From: Paenibacillus sp. FSL H8-0332
Lineage (GTDB): Bacteria; Bacillota; Bacilli; Paenibacillales; Paenibacillaceae
Length of the DNA stretch: 64,000 nucleotides
Direction of reading: 5' to 3'
Assembly (NCBI RefSeq): GCF_037963835.1
Contig: NZ_CP150145.1
Span: 1,736,001-1,800,000 of the forward strand
Below, in pieces: positions 1 through 7,569 of this stretch. The notes beneath the pieces were generated by a model, which was not told the DNA's origin, searched no databases, and saw only the letters and a program-made list of their open reading frames with translations. Position numbers and translations under genes: made by a program. Each line of letters opens with the position of its first letter. The first letter of the stretch is position 1.

Positions 1-2
1 TG

Positions 3-200
3 TTTTATTTGCTTTGCGATGAAGTGGGTACCTTGGATTGGGCAGTAGCTTTACAACAACTGGTGGAATTGATGAACGAGATCGCCAATCAAGTCGGCAA
101 AAAGCTATCCGCTATGATTAAAAGTCAACTCCAGCACTGGATCGCCGCTCTGCCCAATTACATCAAGGCGTACTTGCCGATTTCAGGCTGCGAAAGTTGA
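3..200 (+). CDS. C-terminal end of a possible transposase (cut by window edge)
   Basis: An open frame runs in from the left edge and stops at 198-200, giving about 65 residues that end in LPISGCES. The alternating hydrophobic and charged pattern and the Cys-Glu-Ser tail remind me of the C-terminus of IS4-type transposases from Bacillus and Paenibacillus, but no catalytic motif lies inside the window, so the family is a guess from memory. It could equally be the tail of an unrelated protein. No terminal inverted repeat is recognisable in the 18 bases between its stop and the end of the convergent spoVR gene. Confidence 0.35.
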   Translation, partial: FYLLCDEVGTLDWAVALQQLVELMNEIANQVGKKLSAMIKSQLQHWIAALPNYIKAYLPISGCES

Positions 201-218
201 GTCACTAAAAACTACCCT

Positions 219-1616
219 TTACATAAACTTCCGCTGCACCTTCTTGCCGTCATAGGTAAAGAGGGCTTTTTTGTCTTCTACGACAGTTTGCAGATGTACG
301 GTACGGCCCCAGAGGGCGTAGATATGCGGGAGCGTCCGCTCCAGATATTTCAGATCCAGCTCGATGCTCTCATATCGGTGGGCAATCAAAAGTTCGCCGT
401 TCCGCTCATAATCGGCATCCTGGATGACGAGGTACGGGGAGCCGCCGTTCACCCGGGCCAGCACCAGCTGGTCGCGCACATTCTCCCACGCTTTATCGGT
501 AATTTTCCATTCCGGGCCCTTTTTCTCGAATACATAGAGGTCCAGGTCGTTCACCAGTTCCTTCGACAGATAGCTGCGGATGAAGGAGAGGTCGGAATCC
601 AGCTCGCGCACCTCGAACATTTTGTCCCGGTCCCAGCGCTTCTCAATATCCTCGAAGATCTTCAGCCCCAGGTAATACGGGTTCAGGCTCTGGCGGGAAG
701 GCTGCACCACGGACGAATTCAGCTTTGCGTACTCGACCGTCTCCTCAGACGTCAGGTCCAGCTCGCGCATGATCCGCTGATGCCAGTAGGAGGCCCAGCC
801 CTCATTCATGATCTTGGTCTCCATCTGCGGCCAGAAATAGAGCATTTCATCATGCAGCATAGTCATAATATCGCGCTGCCAGTCCTCCAGGGCGGTGGAA
901 TACTGCTGGATGAACCAGACGATATCCTTTTCCGGCTCCGGGGGGAAGGTGCGTTTGCCGGCGGTTTCCGGCACTGGCGGGACGTCAGTACTCTTCTCCA
1001 GATCCCACAGCTCACTGTAAGCATTAGCCGGTCCAGGCCCGCCGGGAGGGGAGTCCTTACGCTCCTTCATCTTGGCTTCGAGCAGATGGGTCTTGCCCAG
1101 CTTGCGCGGCTGAATCAGGCTGGGATCGATATGCTCCTGGATGGCGAGCACCGAATCTATGAAGCCCTCGACCGTATCAGTGCCGTAGGTGACTGAATAA
1201 TCATTGATCCGGTCGGCAGTGGCTGCCATGCTCTCGACCATATCCCGGTTGGACATGGAGAAGCGCATATTGTTCTTGAAGAAATCGCAGTGCGCCAGCA
1301 CATGTGCAACAATCAGCTTGTTCTGCACCAGGGAGTTGCCGTCGAGCAGGAAGGCGTAGCACGGATTAGAGTTGATCACCAGCTCATAAATTTTGCTCAG
1401 GCCGAAATCGTATTGTGACTTCATCTTGTGAAACGTCTTGCCGAAGCTCCAGTGTCCGAACCGGGTAGGCATCCCGTAGGCACCGAAGGTATAAATAATA
1501 TCCGCAGGACATATCTCATAACGCATCGGATAAAAATCGAGGCCGAACCCGGTAGCGATCTCCGTAATCTCGGCAATCGCCCGTTCCAGCGCCTTTATCT
1601 CATCATCACCGGGCAT
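219..1616 (-). CDS. spoVR: SpoVR family sporulation protein
   Basis: This 465-residue protein matches the SpoVR family along its whole length. Recognisable blocks include [18 protein letters not shown] near residue 33, the GHWSFGKTF segment, the [13 protein letters not shown] block and the [12 protein letters not shown] histidine-rich segment. In Bacillus SpoVR is needed for normal spore cortex formation and is linked genetically to YhbH and the kinase PrkA; a yhbH gene lies at 50307-51467 of this window, far from this gene. The ATG at 1616 is preceded by GGAAGGAGAG at a suitable distance; two closer ATG triplets are out of frame. A proline/glycine-rich linker near residue 195 is the only low-complexity part. 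The biochemical activity of the family is not established. Confidence 0.93.
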   Translation of the reverse strand: MPGDDEIKALERAIAEITEIATGFGLDFYPMRYEICPADIIYTFGAYGMPTRFGHWSFGKTFHKMKSQYDFGLSKIYELVINSNPCYAFLLDGNSLVQNKLIVAHVLAHCDFFKNNMRFSMSNRDMVESMAATADRINDYSVTYGTDTVEGFIDSVLAIQEHIDPSLIQPRKLGKTHLLEAKMKERKDSPPGGPGPANAYSELWDLEKSTDVPPVPETAGKRTFPPEPEKDIVWFIQQYSTALEDWQRDIMTMLHDEMLYFWPQMETKIMNEGWASYWHQRIMRELDLTSEETVEYAKLNSSVVQPSRQSLNPYYLGLKIFEDIEKRWDRDKMFEVRELDSDLSFIRSYLSKELVNDLDLYVFEKKGPEWKITDKAWENVRDQLVLARVNGGSPYLVIQDADYERNGELLIAHRYESIELDLKYLERTLPHIYALWGRTVHLQTVVEDKKALFTYDGKKVQRKFM

Positions 1617-1730
1617 GCATCCATCTCTCCTTCCAGCTTGTGAACCGTTCTTCCTATGTATATGGGCGGAGGGGAGGGAGTATGATGGGGGATGCGTGGA
1701 GCGTGAGAGGCAGAAGAGTTATTGTACAAA

Positions 1731-1775
1731 AAATAGCCTAACCCACAGCGAATACGCTAAGAAGTTAGGCTATTT
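1731..1775 (-). terminator. Rho-independent terminator after the small unknown gene
   Basis: AAATAGCCTAAC at 1731-1742 and GTTAGGCTATTT at 1764-1775 form a perfect 12-bp inverted repeat with a 21-base loop. Read on the minus strand the stem overlaps the stop codon of the gene at 1774 and runs into a short U-rich stretch. Confidence 0.75.
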
Positions 1776-2190
1776 ATTCGTTCTGGATATTGTTCAGTAA
1801 CTGGGCGAACTCCTCTTCGCTGTCACTGTAAGTGGAAATTCCATCTCTGCGATCCTTTTGAGCTTGTTGAAGTTGAGAGAGAACACCTTCATCTTTGAAG
1901 ATAACCGAAGTTAGCTTCTTTTGTTCATCTGTAAGTATTCTGGTCATTCGAGCCACTCTTAGTCTACTAAAATCACGAATCTCAACCTTCAATTCTTCAC
2001 TTCCGGTATGTGACACAATCACGCCGTCCTTAGATTGTAGCAGCTCCTTAGTCGCTTCTTGGGGGTCTTGAATAGCACGGATCAGTGCGACTTCATCAAC
2101 AAATTTAGTGTTACCTTCGGTATGTGATGCAAGGATTTGCAGCTTGACGTATTGATCGGGATAAATCTTACGAACCTCTTCCCATTGCAT
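1774..2190 (-). CDS. Small hypothetical protein, possibly two fused segments
   Basis: The protein has 138 residues if it starts at the ATG at 2190, where GGAGGT lies 7 bases upstream. The frame stays open to a TTG at 2205, but that codon overlaps the ribosome binding site and is an unlikely start. The first half (QWEEVRKIYPDQYVKLQIL, then DPQEATKELL) looks like a small alpha/beta fold seen in short bacterial hypothetical proteins. The second half, from about residue 85, is charged and helical (DEQKKLTSVIFKDEG, then YSDSEEEFAQLL) and resembles the flexible tails of antitoxin-like proteins. No toxin partner is adjacent. Function unknown. Confidence 0.7.
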   Translation of the reverse strand: MQWEEVRKIYPDQYVKLQILASHTEGNTKFVDEVALIRAIQDPQEATKELLQSKDGVIVSHTGSEELKVEIRDFSRLRVARMTRILTDEQKKLTSVIFKDEGVLSQLQQAQKDRRDGISTYSDSEEEFAQLLNNIQNE

Positions 2191-2248
2191 GGCTGGCACC
2201 TCCAATTTGGTTTGTCCTTATATTGTATCAGAATATTATCCATACAAA

Positions 2249-2283
2249 GCTCTCCAAAACGATGTACATCGTTCATGGAGAGC
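2249..2283. repeat. Perfect long hairpin, terminator-like
   Basis: GCTCTCCA (2249-2256) pairs with TGGAGAGC (2276-2283), and the centre AACGATGTACATCGTT is itself self-complementary. Five T residues follow on the plus strand (2285-2289), so it would terminate plus-strand transcription, yet no intact plus-strand gene precedes it closely. On the minus strand it lies between the ArsR-like gene and the gene at 1774. Confidence 0.6.
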
Positions 2284-2353
2284 CTTTTTGCGTAAGCCCC
2301 TTGGGAGATTCGAAGCCATAAGAAGCACTAAAGAAAAAAACAAAAAGCAAAAG

Positions 2354-2488
2354 AAGCGGAGGGGAAATTTGGAACTGTAGGAGCGGTAGCGACCGCCTTT
2401 GTCACCGGATTTCACCCGCGAACAGCGGCTTAAATCAAGAAATCTGGGGGCAACAGCGGCCGGAAGTCCAAATGTTCACCGCAGTGAC
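2354..2488 (+). repeat. Structured intergenic repeat, copy A
   Basis: First of four related elements of about 135 bp (others at 28545-28681, 31144-31291 and 35774-35908). It begins with a GCGGAGGGGAA block, carries a side hairpin GCGGT-AGCG-ACCGC, a long central stem (TTGTCACCGGATTTC against GAAATCTGGGGGCAA, 12 Watson-Crick pairs, two G-U pairs and one mismatch) capped by CCGC/GCGG, and an outer stem of TTTGGAACT against AGTCCAAA. It occupies most of the 349-base gap between the ArsR-like gene and the small unknown gene. No coding frame explains it. Confidence 0.85.
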
Positions 2489-2539
2489 GATGAAGCTTCA
2501 AGTTCAAGTCTTAAGTGCGTCTTATAGCCTAAATCTTCA

Positions 2540-3457
2540 TTATTCCGCTTCAGTGTAGAATATTTTAAGCAGCATATTCTGCGGATAATTTCCAAAGTGC
2601 TCCCCGAAAATAGTAAGTCCACCTTTGTTCTTAGAGTGATCATCAATACCAATCTTCAACCGGATGAAGGGGGAATCTTCGATCTTTAGTTGGGCAAGGG
2701 TAACCGATGATATTTTTTGACCGTCTATTCCCGTATCTTTCTTGGTGACTCTTAAATGCTTCAAAAGGCCATACTGGCTTAGTTCGTTATCCCACCAGTT
2801 TGGTGTTAATTTCCCGCGCACATCTGAGAAATTCCCCGGAGCCGTCCAGGTGCCTAAAAAAACGTCGTTGATATAAAAAGCGATATCACTGGGCCAATTA
2901 TTGTTGGAACCAGGAAACTCGGAAGAGAGCTCTAAGGATAACTCTAATAATTCTGCTGTGAAATTTCGGTTGAAATCATTCGGAATCATATATTCAACGA
3001 AGCCCTCCGCAAACCAAAGTAAAGAAGCATCAATCCGGTCATTGGAGACGAAGGTTCGTTGATCATCTAACTTTCCGATGACTTTCGCCTGGCTGGCTAA
3101 TCCACAAGTAGGGGTGACTGAAAAATTAGAATAGTATCCCAGCTTGATTTCATTAGTAATTACATTAAAAGGAAGATGGAGCTTCTTCGGTAAGTTGAGG
3201 GCAATATGATCCACAGCAAGAATGAAATTCTTCTTTCGGCTATCTGTAACCTCTAAATTGTCCTGGAGCTTGATGATCTTGGCGTCCTCCAGTAACCGGA
3301 TATGGCGTGATACGATGGCTTTGCTTAAATTTAGCTTTTTGGCGAGCTCACTGACCGTAAGCGGTGTATGTAACAATAGTTTGAGAATGGAAGCTCTGGT
3401 GTCAGAGGCCAGTGCTTTCAAAACAGAAATACCATTCTCATCGAGTTCTAAGAACAT
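2540..3457 (-). CDS. ArsR-like winged-helix regulator with large C-terminal domain
   Basis: The 305-residue protein opens with a winged-helix HTH (about residues 8-75: ALASDTRASILKLL, then LTVSELAKKLNLSKAIVSRHIRLLEDAKII) typical of ArsR-type repressors. The remaining 220 residues form an extra domain not found in minimal ArsR proteins; its pattern of strands and the WPSDIAFYINDVFLGTWTAPG segment suggest a beta-sandwich that could bind a sugar. It is divergent from a GH2 glycosidase, with a perfect inverted repeat between them, so it probably controls that operon and itself. GGAGG lies just upstream of the ATG. The ligand is unknown. Confidence 0.8.
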   Translation of the reverse strand: MFLELDENGISVLKALASDTRASILKLLLHTPLTVSELAKKLNLSKAIVSRHIRLLEDAKIIKLQDNLEVTDSRKKNFILAVDHIALNLPKKLHLPFNVITNEIKLGYYSNFSVTPTCGLASQAKVIGKLDDQRTFVSNDRIDASLLWFAEGFVEYMIPNDFNRNFTAELLELSLELSSEFPGSNNNWPSDIAFYINDVFLGTWTAPGNFSDVRGKLTPNWWDNELSQYGLLKHLRVTKKDTGIDGQKISSVTLAQLKIEDSPFIRLKIGIDDHSKNKGGLTIFGEHFGNYPQNMLLKIFYTEAE

Positions 3458-3513
3458 AAATACCTCCTCATCGGGATCAATCTAGCTTCTAGCGGCTGCC
3501 TAACATTATAACA

Positions 3514-3539
3514 TATTGTTAACTTTTTTGTTAACAATA
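3514..3539. promoter_or_regulatory. Inverted-repeat operator between arsR-like and GH2 genes
   Basis: TATTGTTAAC (3514-3523) and GTTAACAATA (3530-3539) form a perfect 10-bp inverted repeat around a six-T spacer, 57 bases upstream of the ArsR-like start codon. A related half-site pair (GTTAAC followed by ATTGTTG) lies at 3685-3701 near the GH2 promoter. The dyad suits a dimeric winged-helix repressor. Assignment to the adjacent regulator is inference. Confidence 0.6.
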
Positions 3540-3730
3540 ATAGGTCCAGTTGAGCGCTGATTTATTATTGTATACCACAAAGTTGAAAATCACGAATAAC
3601 GTTGATTCAGGCTTGAAAGAACGCTTTCATCATGATAGTATTTGCTTGCTTGTAAAGATGGTTTACTGTAAAAAACGCAAAAAAGTTAACTATTATTGTT
3701 GCAGACTAATAGGGTAGGAGATGAAGCTGG

Positions 3731-5527
3731 ATGACACACAGGATGGAATATCCGCGTCCACAGTTAGTTAGAGACGCATGGCTTAACTTAAATGGAGCAT
3801 GGCAATTTGAATTTGATGATAAGAATGTTGGAGCTGCACAGCGCTGGTTTGATCCAAGTGAGAATTTCAGTCAGACCATTCAAGTTCCCTTTGCTTTTCA
3901 GACCCCTGCAAGCGGGATACACGATACCACTTTTCATGACTATGTCTGGTATAAGCGCAATTTCACACTCGATCCGGACTGGTATCAGAAGCGTGTGATA
4001 TTACATTTTGGAGCGGTAGATTATAGAGCCTGGGTGTATGTAAATGGTCATTATATCGGCATGCATGAGGGAGGACATACTTCATTTTCTTTTGATATTA
4101 CGCATGCCTTAACCGGACAGGAGGAGCAGGTAACGGTTCATGTGGAAGACCCTTCAACGGATGAGACTATCCCCCGGGGCAAACAGTTCTGGGTAGAGAA
4201 GCCGGACAGCATCTGGTATACCCGCACGACAGGGATTTGGCAGACCGTGTGGCTGGAGGCGGTGAACCCTGTTTATATTCATCGGGTGAAGTTTGAGCCC
4301 GATGTAGATCGGGGGGGCATTGGAATAGAAGTTAAATCTGAGGGATATGGATCAGAGGAATTAGATGTGGATATTCGTATTTCTTTTCGGGGAGTCCCTG
4401 TTATTCAGGATCGAGTACGATTGCTGCAGCCCATAACACGTAGAACGGTAGATCTGTTTGGCTTGAAAATCTTCCGGACAAACTTTCATAACGCCGGCTG
4501 GACCTGGACTCCGGAAACTCCCAATTTGTTCGATGTTGAAATGAAGCTGTACGATCATGCGGTTGAGGTGGATTGTATACGATCGTATTTTGGCATGCGG
4601 AAGGTTCATACAGAGAACGGTATGGTCTATCTGAATAACAAACCTTATTATCAAAAGCTTGTACTCGACCAAGGGTATTGGCAGGAAGGATTGCTTACTG
4701 CGCCCACGGATGAACACCTGAAGCAAGATATTGAATTAGCCAAAGAATTAGGGTTCAACGGTTGCCGTAAGCATCAAAAGGTAGAGGACCCGCGGTTTTT
4801 ATACTGGGCAGATCGTATAGGGTTCCTTGTATGGGGAGAATGTGCTGCCAGCCCCTCCTACAATAGTGATGCTGTAGCCCGGTTAACCAAAGAATGGATT
4901 GAAATTATTGACCGTGACTTCAATCATCCGTCTATTGTGGCCTGGGTTCCGCTTAACGAGAGCTGGGGAATTCCGATGGTGAAATCGAATAAGCAGCAGC
5001 AGTATCACAGCTTAGCCATGTATAGTCTTATTCATTCCTTGGATGATACCCGGTTAGTGATCTCGAATGATGGCTGGGAAATGACACAAACTGACCTTTG
5101 TGCGGTTCATAATTATCAGCATGGCAGAGCAGATGAGACCGATAAGTATGAAGAATTCAAGCGGATTCTGTCCACGAAGGAAACGTTGCTTGCTTCCAAG
5201 CCGTCCGCCCGCAGTGTATATGCAGATGGTTATGAGCATCGGGGAGAGCCAATCCTTTTAACTGAATTCGGCGGGATAAGCTATAAGGCTGGCGCTGACG
5301 ATGGCTGGGGATATACCAGCGCACAATCCTCAGAGGATCTTGTTCTGGAATATGCAAGAATCATGAAGGCGGTATACGCTTCTAAGATTATTTATGGTTA
5401 TTGTTATACGCAGTTGACCGATGTGGAGCAAGAAATTAACGGTCTATTGGCCTATGATCGGACACCCAAATGCGATACGAAGTTAATTAAAGAAATTAAT
5501 AATCAATGGCATCTGCGGACCATTTAA
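3731..5527 (+). CDS. Glycoside hydrolase family 2 enzyme
   Basis: This 598-residue protein has the GH2 layout: an N-terminal jelly-roll sugar-binding domain (LNLNGAWQFEFDD, WYKRNFTL, VDYRAWVYVNGHYIGMHEGGH), an immunoglobulin-like domain, and a TIM barrel from about residue 300. The acid/base is E410 in PLNESWG and the likely nucleophile is E512 in LLTEFGG. There is no signal peptide, so it acts on imported oligosaccharides. Beta-galactosidase, beta-glucuronidase or alpha-L-arabinopyranosidase activity is possible; the GH105 gene 36 bases downstream favours pectic side chains. An ArsR-like regulator is divergent from it. The ATG at 3731 follows TAGGAGATGAAG; a second in-frame ATG four codons on is also usable. 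Confidence 0.9.
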   Translation: MTHRMEYPRPQLVRDAWLNLNGAWQFEFDDKNVGAAQRWFDPSENFSQTIQVPFAFQTPASGIHDTTFHDYVWYKRNFTLDPDWYQKRVILHFGAVDYRAWVYVNGHYIGMHEGGHTSFSFDITHALTGQEEQVTVHVEDPSTDETIPRGKQFWVEKPDSIWYTRTTGIWQTVWLEAVNPVYIHRVKFEPDVDRGGIGIEVKSEGYGSEELDVDIRISFRGVPVIQDRVRLLQPITRRTVDLFGLKIFRTNFHNAGWTWTPETPNLFDVEMKLYDHAVEVDCIRSYFGMRKVHTENGMVYLNNKPYYQKLVLDQGYWQEGLLTAPTDEHLKQDIELAKELGFNGCRKHQKVEDPRFLYWADRIGFLVWGECAASPSYNSDAVARLTKEWIEIIDRDFNHPSIVAWVPLNESWGIPMVKSNKQQQYHSLAMYSLIHSLDDTRLVISNDGWEMTQTDLCAVHNYQHGRADETDKYEEFKRILSTKETLLASKPSARSVYADGYEHRGEPILLTEFGGISYKAGADDGWGYTSAQSSEDLVLEYARIMKAVYASKIIYGYCYTQLTDVEQEINGLLAYDRTPKCDTKLIKEINNQWHLRTI

Positions 5528-5563
5528 CCGGAACATATTGAATGACAAGGAGCTTGGGAATCC

Positions 5564-6679
5564 ATGACAAATGAAATTTTGCTTCAAAAAATTGGGCTGG
5601 TAGTAGATAAGCTGATGAATCTGGGCGGCAGTGACTATGAAAAGGATAAAACCGTGGTTCAGGCCGATACAAGAGTAGGGATTGTGCAACGGGATTTCGG
5701 AATTGAAGAATGGGACTGGCCGCAGGGCGTCGGTCTGTATGGTCTTTACAAGCTGCAGAAGGTTTACGGCGATACGCGTTATATGGAATTCTTTCAGAAT
5801 TGGTATTTCCGTAATCTGGAGGCGGGACTGCCTTCCAAAAACATTAATACGACAGCTCCTTATTTGCCTTTGGTGCTGCTCCTGGATCAGCTGGAGCCTT
5901 CCAGCGAACTGGAAGAGCTATGCCGGGAGCATGCGGATTGGCTCATTCATGAGTTGCCCAAAACCAAAGAAGGCGGCTTTCAGCATACGGTCACTGCCAT
6001 TGGCAACCGGGATGGAATTCACCTGCACAATGGACAGTTATGGATTGATACGCTTTTTATGGCGGTTCTGTTTCTTAACCAGGCGGGGCGCAAGTTTAAC
6101 CGGCCGGAGTGGGGGCATGAAGCTGAACACCAGATTTTGCTCCATATCAAGTATTTGTTCGACAAGCATACCGGCCTGTTCTTCCACGGCTGGAGCTTCG
6201 AGCGTAATGATAATTTCGGCAGCATCTTCTGGTGCCGCGGCAATTCCTGGTTCACCTATGGGATCGTCGATTACCTGGAAGCCTGCCAGGATTCGATTAG
6301 CCCGGGTATCCGGAAGTTTCTGATTGATACGTATACGGCTCAGGTCAATGCCTTGGTATGCCTCCAGGCAGCTTCCGGTCTGTGGCATACAGTCCTGCAG
6401 GACCCGTCCAGCTATGAAGAGGTATCCGGGTCGGCCGCTATTGCCGCAGGTATTATCAAAGGCATCAAGGCCGGTATTCTGGATTCTTCCTATCAGGCTG
6501 CGGCAGACAAGGCCATTCAATCGGTATGTCAAAATATTAGCGGAGATGGAACCGTGCTGAATGTGTCGGCCGGAACCGGGATGGGAATGGATAAGGATCA
6601 TTACAAGAACATTAACCTCATGCCGATGGCATACGGACAGTCCCTGGCTCTTATTGCTTTATATGAAGCGTTAAAATAA
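5564..6679 (+). CDS. Unsaturated rhamnogalacturonyl hydrolase, GH105
   Basis: The 371 residues follow the GH105/GH88 (alpha/alpha)6-barrel pattern of YteR: DWPQGVGLYGLYKL near residue 50, HNGQLWIDTLFM with the expected catalytic Asp at 162, and a MPMAYGQSLALIAL ending. These enzymes remove the unsaturated galacturonyl residue that a lyase leaves on pectic oligosaccharides. No signal peptide is present, so it is cytoplasmic. It is the second gene of an operon with the GH2 enzyme (36-base gap, AAGGAG site) and ends at a strong terminator. Confidence 0.9.
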   Translation: MTNEILLQKIGLVVDKLMNLGGSDYEKDKTVVQADTRVGIVQRDFGIEEWDWPQGVGLYGLYKLQKVYGDTRYMEFFQNWYFRNLEAGLPSKNINTTAPYLPLVLLLDQLEPSSELEELCREHADWLIHELPKTKEGGFQHTVTAIGNRDGIHLHNGQLWIDTLFMAVLFLNQAGRKFNRPEWGHEAEHQILLHIKYLFDKHTGLFFHGWSFERNDNFGSIFWCRGNSWFTYGIVDYLEACQDSISPGIRKFLIDTYTAQVNALVCLQAASGLWHTVLQDPSSYEEVSGSAAIAAGIIKGIKAGILDSSYQAAADKAIQSVCQNISGDGTVLNVSAGTGMGMDKDHYKNINLMPMAYGQSLALIALYEALK

Positions 6680-6684
6680 ACTGC

Positions 6685-6730
6685 AAAAAGCCTAATCCTT
6701 GAGCATGTACGCCAAAGGATTAGGCTTTTT
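6685..6730 (+). terminator. Strong terminator of the GH2-GH105 operon
   Basis: AAAAAGCCTAATCCTT (6685-6700) pairs perfectly with AAGGATTAGGCTTTTT (6715-6730), and the T run continues beyond the stem. The flanking A and T tracts would let it work in both directions. Confidence 0.9.
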
Positions 6731-6849
6731 TTCACTTGTCTCCTGGAGCCGGTTACCCGTACACCCGCACCCCAATGATCTATGTTAAGATTACATTAAT
6801 TCATACTTGAATATTTAACAATTATTCGACGAACGGGGAGAGATAAGTA

Positions 6850-7479
6850 ATGACCGACTTTACAGCGATTCGAGAGCTGTTCCGCATTACGGAACCGTGC
6901 GGATTCGATAATGAATCGTTAACGCCGTGGATGGAACGCTACGGGCATATTCCGCAGGTGTTGCGGGCGTACTATACGGAGCTTGGGGCCCACTCTGCAT
7001 TGAACGCGACTCAGGATTTTCTGGTTCAGCCTCACAATTTTCCGCGTTATATGGAAGAAGACTATTGCATCTTTTATACCGAAAATCAAGAAGCCTGCGT
7101 GTGGGGAATCCGTGCAGCGGATATGAAGCTCGATAATCCTCCCGTCTATGTGCGCAGCGGAGAGGAATGGGAGCGCCTGCGTTCGTCTGTTAAGGAATTT
7201 TTGCTGGCCATGGCCCATTTGCAGGCAGTGCTGGCGATGGAGTATAGCAGCGAAGAATATTGGGATATCGATGAGGCTGTTGCAGAGCGAATTGAGCAGA
7301 ACTTTCCATCCCGCCTAGCCGATTCAGATTTGTACACGGGCGTGCGCTTTTTTGGCCGGCCGGGTGAATTGATTGTGATTATGAACAACAACGGGGGCCA
7401 TCTGCTAATGTTCGCGGCCGAAGACGAGGAACGCCTTGATGAATTGTACAACCTCTTTGAGCAGTGGACGGAGCAGTAA
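6850..7479 (+). CDS. Hypothetical protein, SMI1/KNR4 (SUKH)-like
   Basis: The 209-residue acidic soluble protein has features of SUKH-type folds: an early PQVLRAYYTELGAH segment like the family's conserved start, a FPRYMEEDYCIFYTENQEACVWGIR block resembling the strand in which the domain reads out bound partners, and a C-terminal beta-alpha-beta unit. SUKH proteins are often immunity proteins or regulators, but no toxin gene is adjacent. ATG at 6850 follows GGGGAGAG. The assignment rests on pattern alone and a different small fold cannot be excluded. Confidence 0.6.
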   Translation: MTDFTAIRELFRITEPCGFDNESLTPWMERYGHIPQVLRAYYTELGAHSALNATQDFLVQPHNFPRYMEEDYCIFYTENQEACVWGIRAADMKLDNPPVYVRSGEEWERLRSSVKEFLLAMAHLQAVLAMEYSSEEYWDIDEAVAERIEQNFPSRLADSDLYTGVRFFGRPGELIVIMNNNGGHLLMFAAEDEERLDELYNLFEQWTEQ

Positions 7480-7518
7480 TCCCCGCCCCCCGGCAAAAGT
7501 CCCGTATACGCCAAACAA

Positions 7519-7540
7519 GGGCCTGACCACAGTCAGGCCC
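7519..7540. terminator. Shared hairpin between convergent genes
   Basis: GGGCCTGAC (7519-7527) and GTCAGGCCC (7532-7540) form a perfect 9-bp stem with a four-base loop, placed between the plus-strand gene ending at 7479 and the minus-strand gene ending at 7570. T-rich tails are weak on both sides. Confidence 0.6.
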
Positions 7541-7569
7541 TGCTTAGCATACATCAAACCGTTTCCATT

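Noticed and set aside
288..1196. Long open frame on the plus strand opposite spoVR
   Set aside because: It is the antisense shadow of a well-matched SpoVR gene, has no ribosome binding site and no recognisable domain.
1774..2190. Toxin-antitoxin pair at the small unknown gene
   Set aside because: Only one gene is present and no small toxin-like frame adjoins it on either strand.
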